Of a stretch of 60,445 bases of DNA, positions 34,804 to 43,530 are shown one piece after another. The translations under genes and the position numbers were made by a program. This DNA comes from Streptomyces sp. MBT53 (lineage in GTDB: Bacteria; Actinomycetota; Actinomycetes; Streptomycetales; Streptomycetaceae): contig NZ_JAEQAZ010000033.1 of the NCBI RefSeq assembly GCF_016654115.1, positions 1-60,445 on the forward strand. The letters run 5' to 3'. Each line of letters begins with the position of its first letter. Position 1 is the first letter of the stretch. A model generated the notes under the pieces. It was given only the letters and a program-made list of their open reading frames with translations, was not told where the DNA came from and ran no database searches.

Positions 34804-34832
34804 TTGACAACATTCGTATGACGACTTATGTT
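34804..34832 (+). promoter_or_regulatory. Catabolic operon promoter with GntR operator, site D
   Basis: TTGACA (34804-34809) and TATGTT (34827-34832) are spaced by 17 bases. The operator ATTCGT-ATG-ACGACT (34812-34826) fills the spacer, so regulator binding would block RNA polymerase. It is 48 bases before the dehydratase start. Confidence 0.85.
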
Positions 34833-34879
34833 ACACGAAAATTTCGCAGCAACACTTCCCGCTACAAGGGGTGCAAGCC

Positions 34880-35995
34880 GTGCGCATTGCCGAAGTCGAG
34901 TGCTTTCCGGTCCGGGTGCCGGGTGCCAGTCCGCCCTTCGTCTGGCGGGACGGACTCCTGGGCAGCCCGTCCGAGGGCGAGGCCGCGGTGCTGCGCATCT
35001 GCACGGACGAAGGGGTCGAGGGGGTGGCGATGTCCCCTCGGCGGGGCAGCGGGGTCATCCTCGCGGACCTGCTGGACCGCGTGCTGCGCAAGGAGTTGGT
35101 GGGAGAGGATCCCCTGCAACGGGAATGGCTCTGGCACCGCATGTGGGAGCTGGACCGGACGGAGGAGCTACCGCTCTATCTGCTGGGTCTGGTCGACACC
35201 GCGCTGTGGGACCTGGCCGGACGACTCGCCGACCGGCCCACCTGGCAGATGCTCGGCGGATACCGCACCTCGATACCTGCCTACGCCTCCACGGTCACCT
35301 ACTCCTCCGTCGAGGAGTACCTGGACATCGCCGATCAGGCCCTGGAGCTCGGCTACCCGGCCATCAAGCTCCACGCCTGGGGTGACGCCCGCCGTGACGC
35401 CCGCCTGTCGGTAGCTCTGCGCGAACACGTGGGGGACGACATCCCGCTGATGTTCGACGGGTCGGCGGGCTTCGACCTCCCCGACGCGATCTACCTCGGG
35501 CGCGCCCTCTCGGACGCCGACTACCTCTGGTACGAGGAGCCGATGAGGGAGTTCAGTGTCACCGCGTACAAGCGCCTCGCCGACGCGGTGGCCGTTCCCC
35601 TCCTGGTGGCCGAGACCTCCGACGGGGCGCACATGAACTCGGCCGACTTCATCCAGGCCGGCGCCGCCACCTTCGGAGTCCGCGCCTCCACCCAACTGCG
35701 GGGCGGCTTCACCGGCGCGATGCGCACCGCCCACCTCGCCGACGCCTACCGACTGCGCGCGGAGGTGCACGGGCCGGAGATCCCCAACCGGCACCTGTGC
35801 ATGGCCATCTCGAACACCACCTACTACGAGTCGCTGGTCATGGGCAATCCCATCAGCCGCGAGAGCGGCATCGACGCCCATGGCCTCGTCCATGCCCCCA
35901 CCGGTCCGGGCGTCGCCCTTCCGGCTGGCCTGGACTACCCCTCCGCCCTTCAGTCGTTCGTCGACAAGGAGACCGTCACCCCGCCCCGGGCCTGA
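34880..35995 (+). CDS. Enolase-superfamily sugar-acid dehydratase (mandelate racemase type)
   Basis: A 371-residue enzyme with the N-terminal capping domain (RIAEVECFPVRVPGASPP) and a TIM-type barrel. Catalytic and metal residues by position are a K-x-H on strand 2 (K163, H165 in AIKLHAWGD), metal Asp193 (LMFDGSAG), Glu219/220 (LWYEEP), Glu245 (LVAETSD) and His297 (EVHGPE). The usual family base motif is K-x-K; the His variant sets this enzyme apart. Expected reaction is L-fuconate or a related aldonate to its 2-keto-3-deoxy acid. The chain is shorter than the Xanthomonas L-fuconate dehydratase (~436, from memory), so the exact substrate is open. The start is GTG 34880 with AAGGGG ten bases before it; the upstream GTG 34871 has no spacing. 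It is the first gene of the operon. Confidence 0.85.
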   Translation: MRIAEVECFPVRVPGASPPFVWRDGLLGSPSEGEAAVLRICTDEGVEGVAMSPRRGSGVILADLLDRVLRKELVGEDPLQREWLWHRMWELDRTEELPLYLLGLVDTALWDLAGRLADRPTWQMLGGYRTSIPAYASTVTYSSVEEYLDIADQALELGYPAIKLHAWGDARRDARLSVALREHVGDDIPLMFDGSAGFDLPDAIYLGRALSDADYLWYEEPMREFSVTAYKRLADAVAVPLLVAETSDGAHMNSADFIQAGAATFGVRASTQLRGGFTGAMRTAHLADAYRLRAEVHGPEIPNRHLCMAISNTTYYESLVMGNPISRESGIDAHGLVHAPTGPGVALPAGLDYPSALQSFVDKETVTPPRA

Positions 35996-36098
35996 TGACC
36001 GGAGCCCTCGGGCCCGACCGCCCGACCGAACACCCTCGACACCCCGAACGCGGCGCCTCTCACCGCTGTGCGCCATTTCCCACGATCTGAGGTCAGTC

Positions 36099-37463
36099 AT
36101 GAACGACGACGTTCCGGTTTCCTCCCGCCGCCAGGTCAGACGGGCGGCAGCCGCGGCCCTGAGCGCCGCCTCTCTCCTCGCGCTCGCCGCCTGTGGCAGC
36201 GCGGATCCCACACCTGCGGCGACCTCTTCTTCGGGCGCGTTCAAGCCCGTCGCGCAGAAGGCAGGCAGTGAAATCACGGTCTGGGCCGATGCCGCCCGTG
36301 TGCCAGGTGTGCAGGCGTACCAGAAGGCGCACCCAGGGGTGAAGATCAAGATCGTCACATACAGCGGTGACGCCAACGGCGCCAACGACCTGCAGACGAA
36401 GGTCCAGTTGTTCGACCGGACCGGCAGCGGCTGGCCCGATGTCGCCTTCAGCGCCAACGTCAACGACGGCAGCTGGGCAGCCCAGGGCAAGTCCCCCTAT
36501 GCCGCGCCTGTCGACAAGGGCCTGATCCCCCAGTCGACACTGAGCGGCTTCGCGAACGGTGCCCTGAACCCCTGCACCTTCAACGGCGGCACCTACTGCC
36601 TGCGCAACGACCTTGCCCAGAACGTGCTCTGGTACAACAAGAAGCTCCTGGACAAGTTCGGCTATTCCGTCCCGACCACCTGGGAGCAGTACCAGGCACT
36701 CGGCGTGAAGGTAGCCAAGGAACACCCCGGATACCTGGTCGGAACCGCCGGGGACGCGTGGACGCCCGAGGTGTACTTCTGGGCGAGCCAGTGCCCCGCG
36801 AGTACGGCGACCGGTGCCAGGAAGGTCACCGTGAACCTGCAGGACGCCAAGTGCACCCGGATGGCGAAACTGCTCGACGGCCTGATCGCCAAGGGCTCGG
36901 TCTCCAAGGACACCGTCTTCAGCGCCGGCTTCATCAAGAACCAGGCGAGCAAGGTCCTCATGCTCCCCGGCCCGTCCTGGTACGGGCAGGTGCTCTTCAA
37001 CTCCACGTTCAAGATCCCCAAGGGGCAGATCGCCGCCGCCTCGCCGCTGAAGTTCGAGGGCGACGCCAAGAACTACACCGGCAACGTCGGCGGCGGGCTG
37101 TGGTTCGTCTCCTCCCACAGCAAGAACCTCAAGGCGGCCTCCGACCTGGTCACCTGGATGACCACCTCGAACGATTACCAGGCCACCGCGGCCACCTACC
37201 CCGCGTACAAGCAGGCGGCCGTCGCCTGGCTCGACGGCCAGAAGAAGACCGGCTACTTCGCCGAGGACGTCAGCCCGGTCTTCCAGGAAGCCGCGGAACT
37301 CATCTGGCCCGGCTGGTCCGCGACCCAGTACAGCCAGGAAGCGATCTACTCGTCCACGGTGATCCCGGCCCTGAACTCCGGCAAGACCCTCACCGACACC
37401 CTGGGCACCTGGCAGACGGCCATCACCGACAAGGCCAAGTCCCTCGGATACACCGTCAACTAG
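36099..37463 (+). CDS. Sugar ABC transporter substrate-binding lipoprotein
   Basis: A 454-residue family-1 solute-binding protein. The signal has two arginines (SSRRQVRRAAAAAL) and lipobox LLALAACGS (Cys ~33). The mature protein has GSEITVWADAARVPGVQAYQ, LFDRTGSGWPDVAFSANVND, QNVLWYNKKLLDKFGYSVP and LPGPSWYG, the typical extracellular-sugar-binder core. It carries the imported sugar to the two permeases that follow. The ATG follows GAGG by six bases. About 100 bases separate it from the dehydratase, with no terminator seen, so it is probably the same transcript. Confidence 0.9.
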   Translation: MNDDVPVSSRRQVRRAAAAALSAASLLALAACGSADPTPAATSSSGAFKPVAQKAGSEITVWADAARVPGVQAYQKAHPGVKIKIVTYSGDANGANDLQTKVQLFDRTGSGWPDVAFSANVNDGSWAAQGKSPYAAPVDKGLIPQSTLSGFANGALNPCTFNGGTYCLRNDLAQNVLWYNKKLLDKFGYSVPTTWEQYQALGVKVAKEHPGYLVGTAGDAWTPEVYFWASQCPASTATGARKVTVNLQDAKCTRMAKLLDGLIAKGSVSKDTVFSAGFIKNQASKVLMLPGPSWYGQVLFNSTFKIPKGQIAAASPLKFEGDAKNYTGNVGGGLWFVSSHSKNLKAASDLVTWMTTSNDYQATAATYPAYKQAAVAWLDGQKKTGYFAEDVSPVFQEAAELIWPGWSATQYSQEAIYSSTVIPALNSGKTLTDTLGTWQTAITDKAKSLGYTVN

Positions 37464-37475
37464 CGAAGCGGACCG

Positions 37476-38396
37476 ATGACCACCCACCTCGCAACGGAGC
37501 GGAGCGGCCGCCGCGGCGGCCGCTCGGCCCGCAACCCGGCCGGACGCGCCGGCTACGTCTTCGTCTCCGGCTACGTCCTTCTCCTGCTCGCCTTCGGCGT
37601 CCTGCCCACCGGCTACGCGGTATGGCTGGCACTGTCCAACTCCCGCAACCAGCTCGTCGGAATCGGCAACTTCACCCGGACGTTCGCCGACTACCGCTTC
37701 GCATCGGCCTTCCTCCACATCGGCCTGTACCTGCTGGTGTGGCTGGTCAGCCTGATGGTCCTGGTGGTGCTGCTCTCCCTGATGCTGCACGGCCGCATGC
37801 GCAGGGCCTCCACCACACTGCGGTTCCTGTTCTACCTGCCGGGTGCCCTCGCCGGGGTGGCGAGCGTCCTGCTCTTCCTTATCCTTCTCGACCCGGCGGC
37901 CAGCCCCGTCGGCTGGCTGCTGAAGGCTTTCGGCTGGAACAGCCTCGCCCTGGTCATCGCCCCCGGCCACCTGCCGGTGCTCTTCACCGTCATCGCTTTC
38001 TGGACCGGGGCCGGCGGCTGGATCGTGGTCATGTACGGCGCGCTCAACAGCATCCCGGACGAGATCCTGGAGGCCGCCCGCATCGACGGAGCCGGCACGC
38101 TCCAGATCGCCCTGCGCATCCAGATCCCGATGATCACCAAGTGGATCGCGTACATGCTGATCCTGGCCTTCGCGGCCGGCACCCAGCTCTTCGTCGAGCC
38201 GCAACTGGTCTCCCTCGCCAGCTGGGGCATGATCCCCGACAGCTGGTCACCGAACCAACTCTCCTACCAGTACGCCTTCCAGGCAGGCGACTTCAACGGC
38301 GCGGCGGCGCTCTCCGTCGACCTCCTCATCCTGGGCCTCGCCTGCGCGGCGCTCGTCGTCTTCCGGACCGGCCTGTTCGACAGGGACGAAGGATGA
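37476..38396 (+). CDS. Sugar ABC transporter permease (MalF/UgpA type)
   Basis: A 306-residue protein with six membrane helices after a basic N-terminus. It has FLFYLPGALAGVASVLLF and the cytoplasmic EAA loop NSIPDEILEAARIDGAGTL, which docks the ATPase. It begins 12 bases after the binding-protein stop and overlaps the second permease by four bases (ATGA). No ATP-binding subunit is encoded in the locus. Streptomyces carbohydrate importers commonly share one ATPase (MsiK), so that is the likely energiser. Confidence 0.92.
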   Translation: MTTHLATERSGRRGGRSARNPAGRAGYVFVSGYVLLLLAFGVLPTGYAVWLALSNSRNQLVGIGNFTRTFADYRFASAFLHIGLYLLVWLVSLMVLVVLLSLMLHGRMRRASTTLRFLFYLPGALAGVASVLLFLILLDPAASPVGWLLKAFGWNSLALVIAPGHLPVLFTVIAFWTGAGGWIVVMYGALNSIPDEILEAARIDGAGTLQIALRIQIPMITKWIAYMLILAFAAGTQLFVEPQLVSLASWGMIPDSWSPNQLSYQYAFQAGDFNGAAALSVDLLILGLACAALVVFRTGLFDRDEG

Positions 38397-39358
38397 CCAC
38401 GGCTCCCACGACCACAGCCCGCCGAACACCGCCGTCCCACAACGTCGGCGACCGCACCAGCCCGAGGAAGCCCATGCACCGGACGCGCCGCCCACGCTCA
38501 CTGGCCGCCCGGCTGGCCTGGCTCATCGTCATGGGCCTGGCCGTGCTGTTCTTCTGTGTGCCTGTGGTGTGGCTCCTGCTGGCCACGACCAAGACCGACG
38601 GCCAGATCGTGCGGGACAACCCGTTCTCCTTCGGCTCCCTCACCGCGGTCGCCGACGCCTGGAAGCACCTCTACGCCTTCCAGGACGGCGCCCTTCTCAC
38701 CTGGTTGAAGAACTCGGTGCTCTACACGTTCGGCGCACTGGCCATCACCCTCGTGACCTCGATTCCCGCCGGGTACGCGCTCGCGCTCACCCGGTTCATC
38801 GGGCGCCGGATGCTGCTGACCATCACCATGCTCGTGATGCTCATGCCGACGGCCGCGATGGTGCTGCCCCTTTACCTGGGGATGAACGCCGTGCACCTGG
38901 ACGGCACGATCTGGTCGGTGATCCTGCCCTTCTCCTTCTTCCCGTTCGGGGTCTACCTGACCTACATCTACTTCTCCTCCAACGTCCCGTCCGACCTGTT
39001 GTCCGCCGCGCGGATCGACGGCTGCTCGGAGTGGCAGGTCTTCCGGCTCGTCGCGATGCCGCTGGCCAAGCCCGTGATCGCCCTGGTCGGCTTCTTCAAC
39101 TTCGTCGGCAACTGGAACAACTTCTTCCTGCCGTTCGTGATGCTGCCCGACAGCTCCCAGTACCCGGCGCAGGTGGGGCTGAACAACCTGCTCTCCGCCT
39201 CGCCGCTGTTCAACACCTCCAGCGGCACGGGCAACCAGATCATGCGGCCCGAACTGGCCCTGGCCACCCTGGTGACCATCGTCCCGGTCCTCGTCGTCTT
39301 CCTCTTCTCCCAGCGCGCTCTGGTGGCCGGCATGCTCGCCGGCGCGACCAAGGAGTAG
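38393..39358 (+). CDS. Sugar ABC transporter permease (MalG/UgpE type)
   Basis: A 321-residue protein with a longer basic N-terminal tail and six membrane helices. It contains NSVLYTFGALAITLVTSIPA and the EAA loop SSNVPSDLLSAARIDGCSEW, then LAKPVIALVGFFNFVGNWNN, the conserved MalG-type region. The start overlaps the first permease stop. An in-frame ATG at codon 28 could be an alternative start. About 270 bases follow before the mutarotase, with no operator match, so a separate promoter there cannot be ruled out. Confidence 0.92.
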   Translation: MTTAPTTTARRTPPSHNVGDRTSPRKPMHRTRRPRSLAARLAWLIVMGLAVLFFCVPVVWLLLATTKTDGQIVRDNPFSFGSLTAVADAWKHLYAFQDGALLTWLKNSVLYTFGALAITLVTSIPAGYALALTRFIGRRMLLTITMLVMLMPTAAMVLPLYLGMNAVHLDGTIWSVILPFSFFPFGVYLTYIYFSSNVPSDLLSAARIDGCSEWQVFRLVAMPLAKPVIALVGFFNFVGNWNNFFLPFVMLPDSSQYPAQVGLNNLLSASPLFNTSSGTGNQIMRPELALATLVTIVPVLVVFLFSQRALVAGMLAGATKE

Positions 39359-39628
39359 GACTGCGGCCGCACCCCGTGGCGATGCCTGTGTCCGACCATG
39401 GCGCGCCGACACGACCGGGAACCGTCGATTGTCCTCGGCGCCGCGTCGGCCACCGCGCACCAGCGGTGCGGCAAACGCCCGCGTCAGCCGCCGTACCCGA
39501 CCGGCGTTCCCTGACGCCGGGCCGTCCCGGGCCCCACGCCGTGCGGACGACATGCACCGACACATCGCGTGCGGCACGCCCGATCCGAGCCGTCGGCAAA
39601 GCCGCCCACACCCGCCGGAAGGACCCCG

Positions 39629-39973
39629 ATGAAACGCGTTGCCCAGACGATCCGCCTGCGACCGGACCACCGCGATGAGTATCTGCGCCTGCACTCCGAG
39701 GTCTGGCCGGACGTCGAGGCCGCACTGCGGGCCGCGAACATCCGCAACTACAGCATCTTCCTGCGCGAGGACACGCTGTTCGGCTACTTCGAGTACCACG
39801 GCGACGACTTCGAGGCCGACATGGCCACGATCGGCGCCGACCCGGCCACCCAGGCCTGGTGGAAGCTCACCGGCCCCTGTCAGGAGCCCTGGGCCGACAC
39901 CGGCACCGGGGGCAACTGGTCGGACCTGACCGAGATCTGGCACCTGCACCCGTCGCGAGGAAACACCCGGTGA
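39629..39973 (+). CDS. L-rhamnose/L-fucose mutarotase (RhaM-like)
   Basis: A 114-residue RhaM-family protein: KRVAQTIRLRPDHRDEYLRL with a catalytic-type His/Asp cluster, VWPDVEAALRAANIRNYSIF, TLFGYFEYHGDDFEADM and the C-terminal EIWHLH. Mutarotases interconvert anomers of 6-deoxyhexoses so that dehydrogenases see the preferred ring form. This points to rhamnose or fucose rather than a pentose. The ATG 39629 follows GGAAGGA by six bases. The stop TGA overlaps the GTG of the hydrolase, which starts a run of tightly coupled genes ending with lutC. Confidence 0.9.
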   Translation: MKRVAQTIRLRPDHRDEYLRLHSEVWPDVEAALRAANIRNYSIFLREDTLFGYFEYHGDDFEADMATIGADPATQAWWKLTGPCQEPWADTGTGGNWSDLTEIWHLHPSRGNTR

Positions 39974-40821
39974 AACTTCTACGAGTCGGCGCGCCCGGCG
40001 AGGAACGACCCGCCGTCCGCACGGACGAGGGCCGACTGCTCGATCTGTCCTCCGTGACCTCCGACATCGACGGCGCCTTCCTCGCGTCGGACGGTGTCGA
40101 GCGGACCCGGACGGCGGTCGCGGCGGGAGGTCTGCCCGAGCTGGAACCGGACGGGCTGCGGATCGGAGCACCCGTGGCCCGCCCCGGCAAGATCGTCTGC
40201 GTCGGGCTGAACTACCGGGACCACGCCGCCGAGACGGGCGCGGCAATCCCCGCGCGGCCGGTGGTGTTCATGAAGGACCCGGGCACGGTGGTCGGGCCGT
40301 ACGACGAGGTGCTCATCCCCCGTGACTCCCTGAAGACCGACTGGGAGGTCGAGCTGGCGGTCGTCATCGGACGGCGGGCCCGCTACCTCGACGGCCCTCA
40401 AGCCGCGCGGGCCGTGATCGCGGGATACGCCATCAGCCACGACGTCTCCGAGCGCGAGTTCCAGTTGGAGTACTCGTCGCAATGGGACCTGGGCAAGTCC
40501 TGTGAGACCTTCAACCCGCTCGGACCGTGGCTGGTGACCGCCGAAGAGGTCGGTGATCCGCAGGATCTCGGGCTGCGCCTGAGCGTCAATGGCGTGAAGC
40601 GGCAGGACGGCCACACCAGCGACATGATCTTCCCGGTCGATCACATCGTGTCGTACCTGAGCCAGTACATGGTCCTGGAGCCGGGCGACGTGATCAACAC
40701 CGGTACTCCCGCGGGCGTGGCTCTCGGCCTCCCCGGCACCCCTTACCTCCGCCCCGGCGACACCGTGGAGCTCTCCGTGGACGGCCTCGGCGCCCAGCGC
40801 CAGGACTTCGGCCAGGCCTGA
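39970..40821 (+). CDS. Fumarylacetoacetase-family hydrolase (2,4-diketo-3-deoxy-sugar-acid hydrolase candidate)
   Basis: A 283-residue FAH-fold protein. Motifs are ARPGKIVCVGLNYRDHAAET, the metal-binding DWEVELAVVIGRRARYL with acidic ligands, HDVSEREFQLEYSSQWDLGK, and VINTGTPAGVALG near the end. FAH-family enzymes cleave C-C bonds beside a diketone. In the non-phosphorylating fucose and rhamnose routes the family member splits 2,4-diketo-3-deoxy-fuconate or -rhamnonate into pyruvate and L-lactate. That product explains the lut genes at the end of the operon. GTG 39970 overlaps the mutarotase stop (GTGA). Confidence 0.87.
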   Translation: MKLLRVGAPGEERPAVRTDEGRLLDLSSVTSDIDGAFLASDGVERTRTAVAAGGLPELEPDGLRIGAPVARPGKIVCVGLNYRDHAAETGAAIPARPVVFMKDPGTVVGPYDEVLIPRDSLKTDWEVELAVVIGRRARYLDGPQAARAVIAGYAISHDVSEREFQLEYSSQWDLGKSCETFNPLGPWLVTAEEVGDPQDLGLRLSVNGVKRQDGHTSDMIFPVDHIVSYLSQYMVLEPGDVINTGTPAGVALGLPGTPYLRPGDTVELSVDGLGAQRQDFGQA

Positions 40822-40832
40822 AAGGCGCCCCT

Positions 40833-41609
40833 TTGAACAGCGTGAGCACCATGAGCGGCCTGGCAGGGCTCAAGGCCCTCGTCACCGGCGGGGCGTCCGG
40901 CATCGGCCTTGCCACGTCCCGGATGCTGGCCGAGCACGGCGCCACGGTGGCCGTCATCGACCTCGACCCCGCCGGTGTCCCCGAGCCGCTGATCGCTTTC
41001 AAGGCCGACCTCGGCGATGACGCGTCCGTACGGGTCGCCGTGGACGCCGCCGCCAAGCAGCTCGGCGGCCTGGACATCCTGGTCAACAACGCGGGCATCG
41101 GCGCCGTCGGCACCGTCGAGGACAACCCGGACGAGGAGTGGCACCGCGTCCTCGACGTCAACGTCCTCGGGACGGTGCGCACCACCCGCGCCGCCCTGCC
41201 GTACCTGCGGCGCTCGTCACACGCGGCGGTCGTCAACACCTGCTCCATCGCCGCCACCGCGGGCCTTCCCCAGCGCGCCCTGTACTCCGCCAGCAAGGGC
41301 GCGGTGCTGTCGCTGACACTGGCGATGGCCGCCGACCACGTCCGCGAGGGCATCCGCGTCAACTGCGTGAACCCCGGCACCGCCGACACACCCTGGGTGA
41401 CCCGGCTCCTGGACGCCGCCGACGACCCCGAGGCGGAACGTGCCGCCCTCGACGCCCGCCAGCCCCTGGGCCGTCTGGTCAGTGCGGACGAGGTGGCGGC
41501 GGCCGTGGTCTACCTGGCCAGCCCTACCGCTGCCTCCGTCACCGGCATCGCCCTCGCCGTCGACGGAGGTATGCAGGGGCTCCGGCTGCGCCCGGCGGCC
41601 GGCTCATGA
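40833..41609 (+). CDS. SDR dehydrogenase (2-keto-3-deoxy-sugar-acid dehydrogenase candidate)
   Basis: A classical short-chain dehydrogenase of 258 residues: cofactor loop LVTGGASGIGLATSRM, Asp after strand 2 (VAVIDLDP), which favours NAD over NADP, NNAGIG, catalytic Ser in NTCSIAATAG, and YSASKGAV with Tyr and Lys. It would oxidise the 4-hydroxyl of the 2-keto-3-deoxy acid to the diketo form used by the preceding hydrolase. The start is unclear. TTG 40833 is best placed after AAAGG; GTG 40842 and ATG 40851 are also in frame, the last lacking a site. The stop overlaps the aldo-keto reductase start. Confidence 0.87.
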   Translation: MNSVSTMSGLAGLKALVTGGASGIGLATSRMLAEHGATVAVIDLDPAGVPEPLIAFKADLGDDASVRVAVDAAAKQLGGLDILVNNAGIGAVGTVEDNPDEEWHRVLDVNVLGTVRTTRAALPYLRRSSHAAVVNTCSIAATAGLPQRALYSASKGAVLSLTLAMAADHVREGIRVNCVNPGTADTPWVTRLLDAADDPEAERAALDARQPLGRLVSADEVAAAVVYLASPTAASVTGIALAVDGGMQGLRLRPAAGS

Positions 41610-42613
41610 GAACGACCATGCTGGGCGGCACCGGCGTCAAGGTCACCGAGCTGTCGTTCGGGGCCGCCGGCATCGGCAACCTCTTCCACCCGGTCACCGA
41701 CGAAGCCGCACTCGCCACGGTGGAGGCGGCCTGGGACGCGGGCGTCCGCACCTTCGACACCGCCCCGCACTACGGACTCGGCTTGTCCGAACGCCGCCTG
41801 GGCGCCGCGCTGCGCGGACGCGACCGCGCCACGTACACCGTCTCCACCAAGGTCGGGCGGTTGCTCGAACCCAATAAGGAGGGCGGCCACGGTGACGATC
41901 TCGCCCACGGCTTCGCCGTGCCCGACACCCACCGCCGGGTCTGGGACTTCAGCGCCGACGGAGTCCTGCGCTCCCTGGAATCGAGCCTGGACCGCCTTGG
42001 CCTCGACCGGGTGGACATCGCCCTGCTGCACGACCCGGACCACCACGCCGAGCAGGCCCTCTCCGAGGCCTACCCGGCGCTGGAACGGCTGCGCGGCGAA
42101 GGTGTCGTCAAGGCGATCGGCGTCGGGGTGAACCAGTGCGCGCTCCCCGCCCGCTTCCTGCGCGAGACCGACATCGACGTGGTGCTGCTCGCCGGCCGCT
42201 ACACCCTGCTGGAGCAAGAAGGCCTCGCGGAGGTACTGCCCGAGGCCACCGCACGTGGCAGGAGTGTCGTCGTCGGCGGAGTCTTCAACTCGGGCCTGCT
42301 CACCGACCCCAAGCCCGGCGCCACCTACGACTACGCGCCCGCCCCACCGCACGTACTCGACCGGGCGCTGCGCATGAAGGCGGTCACCGAACGCCACGGC
42401 GTACCGCTGCGCGCCGCCGCCCTGCGCTTCCCGCTCGGCCATCCGGCGGTCGCGAGCGTGCTGTCCGGCGCGCGCTCCGCCGCCGAGGTCCGCGACACGG
42501 TCGACCAACTGCGGCGAACGGTACCGGCCGCGCTCTGGGACGACCTGCGCGCCGAGGGTCTGCTGCCCCCGCACGTCCCCGTCCCGGCCGACACACCGGA
42601 GTCGCGGGGATGA
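41606..42613 (+). CDS. Aldo/keto reductase, L-fucose (D-threo-aldose) dehydrogenase type
   Basis: A 335-residue AKR with catalytic Asp/Tyr in AGVRTFDTAPHYGLGLSERR, Lys in YTVSTKVGRLLEP and the His site in DIALLHDPDHH. The insert GFAVPDTHRRVWDFSADGVL is characteristic of D-threo-aldose 1-dehydrogenases, which oxidise L-fucose, L-xylose or D-arabinose at C1 to the lactone. This gene is the main reason to favour L-fucose over L-rhamnose, whose known dehydrogenases are SDRs. ATG overlaps the SDR stop (ATGA) and its own stop overlaps the lactonase start. Confidence 0.88.
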   Translation: MRTTMLGGTGVKVTELSFGAAGIGNLFHPVTDEAALATVEAAWDAGVRTFDTAPHYGLGLSERRLGAALRGRDRATYTVSTKVGRLLEPNKEGGHGDDLAHGFAVPDTHRRVWDFSADGVLRSLESSLDRLGLDRVDIALLHDPDHHAEQALSEAYPALERLRGEGVVKAIGVGVNQCALPARFLRETDIDVVLLAGRYTLLEQEGLAEVLPEATARGRSVVVGGVFNSGLLTDPKPGATYDYAPAPPHVLDRALRMKAVTERHGVPLRAAALRFPLGHPAVASVLSGARSAAEVRDTVDQLRRTVPAALWDDLRAEGLLPPHVPVPADTPESRG

Positions 42614-43530
42614 CCGCCATGGACACGGAGGCGAACACCGCTGAGGGCGTGATCGACGCACACCACCACGTGTGGGACCTCTCCGTCCGCGACCAGGACT
42701 GGATCACCGGACCGGAACTCGCCCCGCTGCGCCGCGACTTCACGCTCGCCGACCTGGAGCCCGAAGCCCGCGCCGCCGGTGTCTCCGCGACGGTCCTGGT
42801 TCAGACACTCGACGTTCCGCAGGAGACGCCCGAGTTCCTGGCGTCGGCCCAGGACAGCGACCTGGTCGTGGGCGTCGTGGGCTGGACCGACCTGACCTCA
42901 CCGGACGTCGCCCGCACTCTCGCGGCACTGCGGGAGGGTGCGGGCGGCGAACATCTGGTGGGCATCCGCCACCAGGTGCAGGGCGAAGCCGATCCGCGCT
43001 GGCTGCTGCGGCCCGACGTGCTGCGCGGGCTCGCCGCCGTGGCCGAGGCGGGGCTCGTGTACGACCTGGTCGTCAGGCCCCACCAGCTCGCGGCGGCCCA
43101 CGAGGCCGCCCGACTGCTCCCCGACCTCACCTTCGTGCTCGATCACGCGGGCAAACCCCCCATCGCCACAGGCGAGTTGCGGCCGTGGGCGGACGTGGTG
43201 CGCCTGCTGGCCGCGCTGCCCAACACCGTCTGCAAGCTCTCCGGCCTGGTGACCGAGGCTGACTGGGACCGGTGGAGTGTCGAGGACCTCCGGCCGTACG
43301 CGGACACCGTGCTGGACGCCTTCGGCCCGCGACGGCTGATGTTCGGCTCCGACTGGCCCGTCTGCCGACTGGCCGCCACCTACGCCGAAGTCATCTCCGT
43401 CACAAGGGAGTTGACGTCCGCACTCCAACCTGCCGAACGCCACGAGGTCTTCACCGGAACCGCCCTGCGGACCTACGGCCTGACCATCACCGGCTCCTCC
43501 CAGGCCGCCCAGGAAGCACCATGCGCATAG
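42610..43530 (+). CDS. Amidohydrolase-family sugar lactonase (L-fuconolactonase type)
   Basis: A 306-residue amidohydrolase (COG3618 type): metal motif VIDAHHHVWDLS, then VQTLDVPQETPEFL, GIRHQVQGEADPRWLLRPDV, the strand-6 His in FVLDHAGKPP, and the final Asp in LMFGSDWPVCRLAATY. These enzymes open fuconolactone, rhamnonolactone or related lactones. It directly follows the lactone-forming reductase with a four-base overlap, as expected for consecutive steps. The start is ATG 42610; ATG four codons later is possible. Its stop overlaps lutA. Confidence 0.9.
   Translation: MTAMDTEANTAEGVIDAHHHVWDLSVRDQDWITGPELAPLRRDFTLADLEPEARAAGVSATVLVQTLDVPQETPEFLASAQDSDLVVGVVGWTDLTSPDVARTLAALREGAGGEHLVGIRHQVQGEADPRWLLRPDVLRGLAAVAEAGLVYDLVVRPHQLAAAHEAARLLPDLTFVLDHAGKPPIATGELRPWADVVRLLAALPNTVCKLSGLVTEADWDRWSVEDLRPYADTVLDAFGPRRLMFGSDWPVCRLAATYAEVISVTRELTSALQPAERHEVFTGTALRTYGLTITGSSQAAQEAPCA

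Noticed and set aside
36093..38204. A 703-codon open frame on the minus strand
   Set aside because: Antisense of the binding protein and first permease; no domain and no ribosome-binding site.
39629..43530. L-rhamnose as the pathway substrate
   Set aside because: Not excluded, but the sugar dehydrogenase is an aldo/keto reductase of the threo-aldose type, whereas known L-rhamnose dehydrogenases are SDRs, and no rhamnosidase-like gene is seen. L-fucose is preferred.
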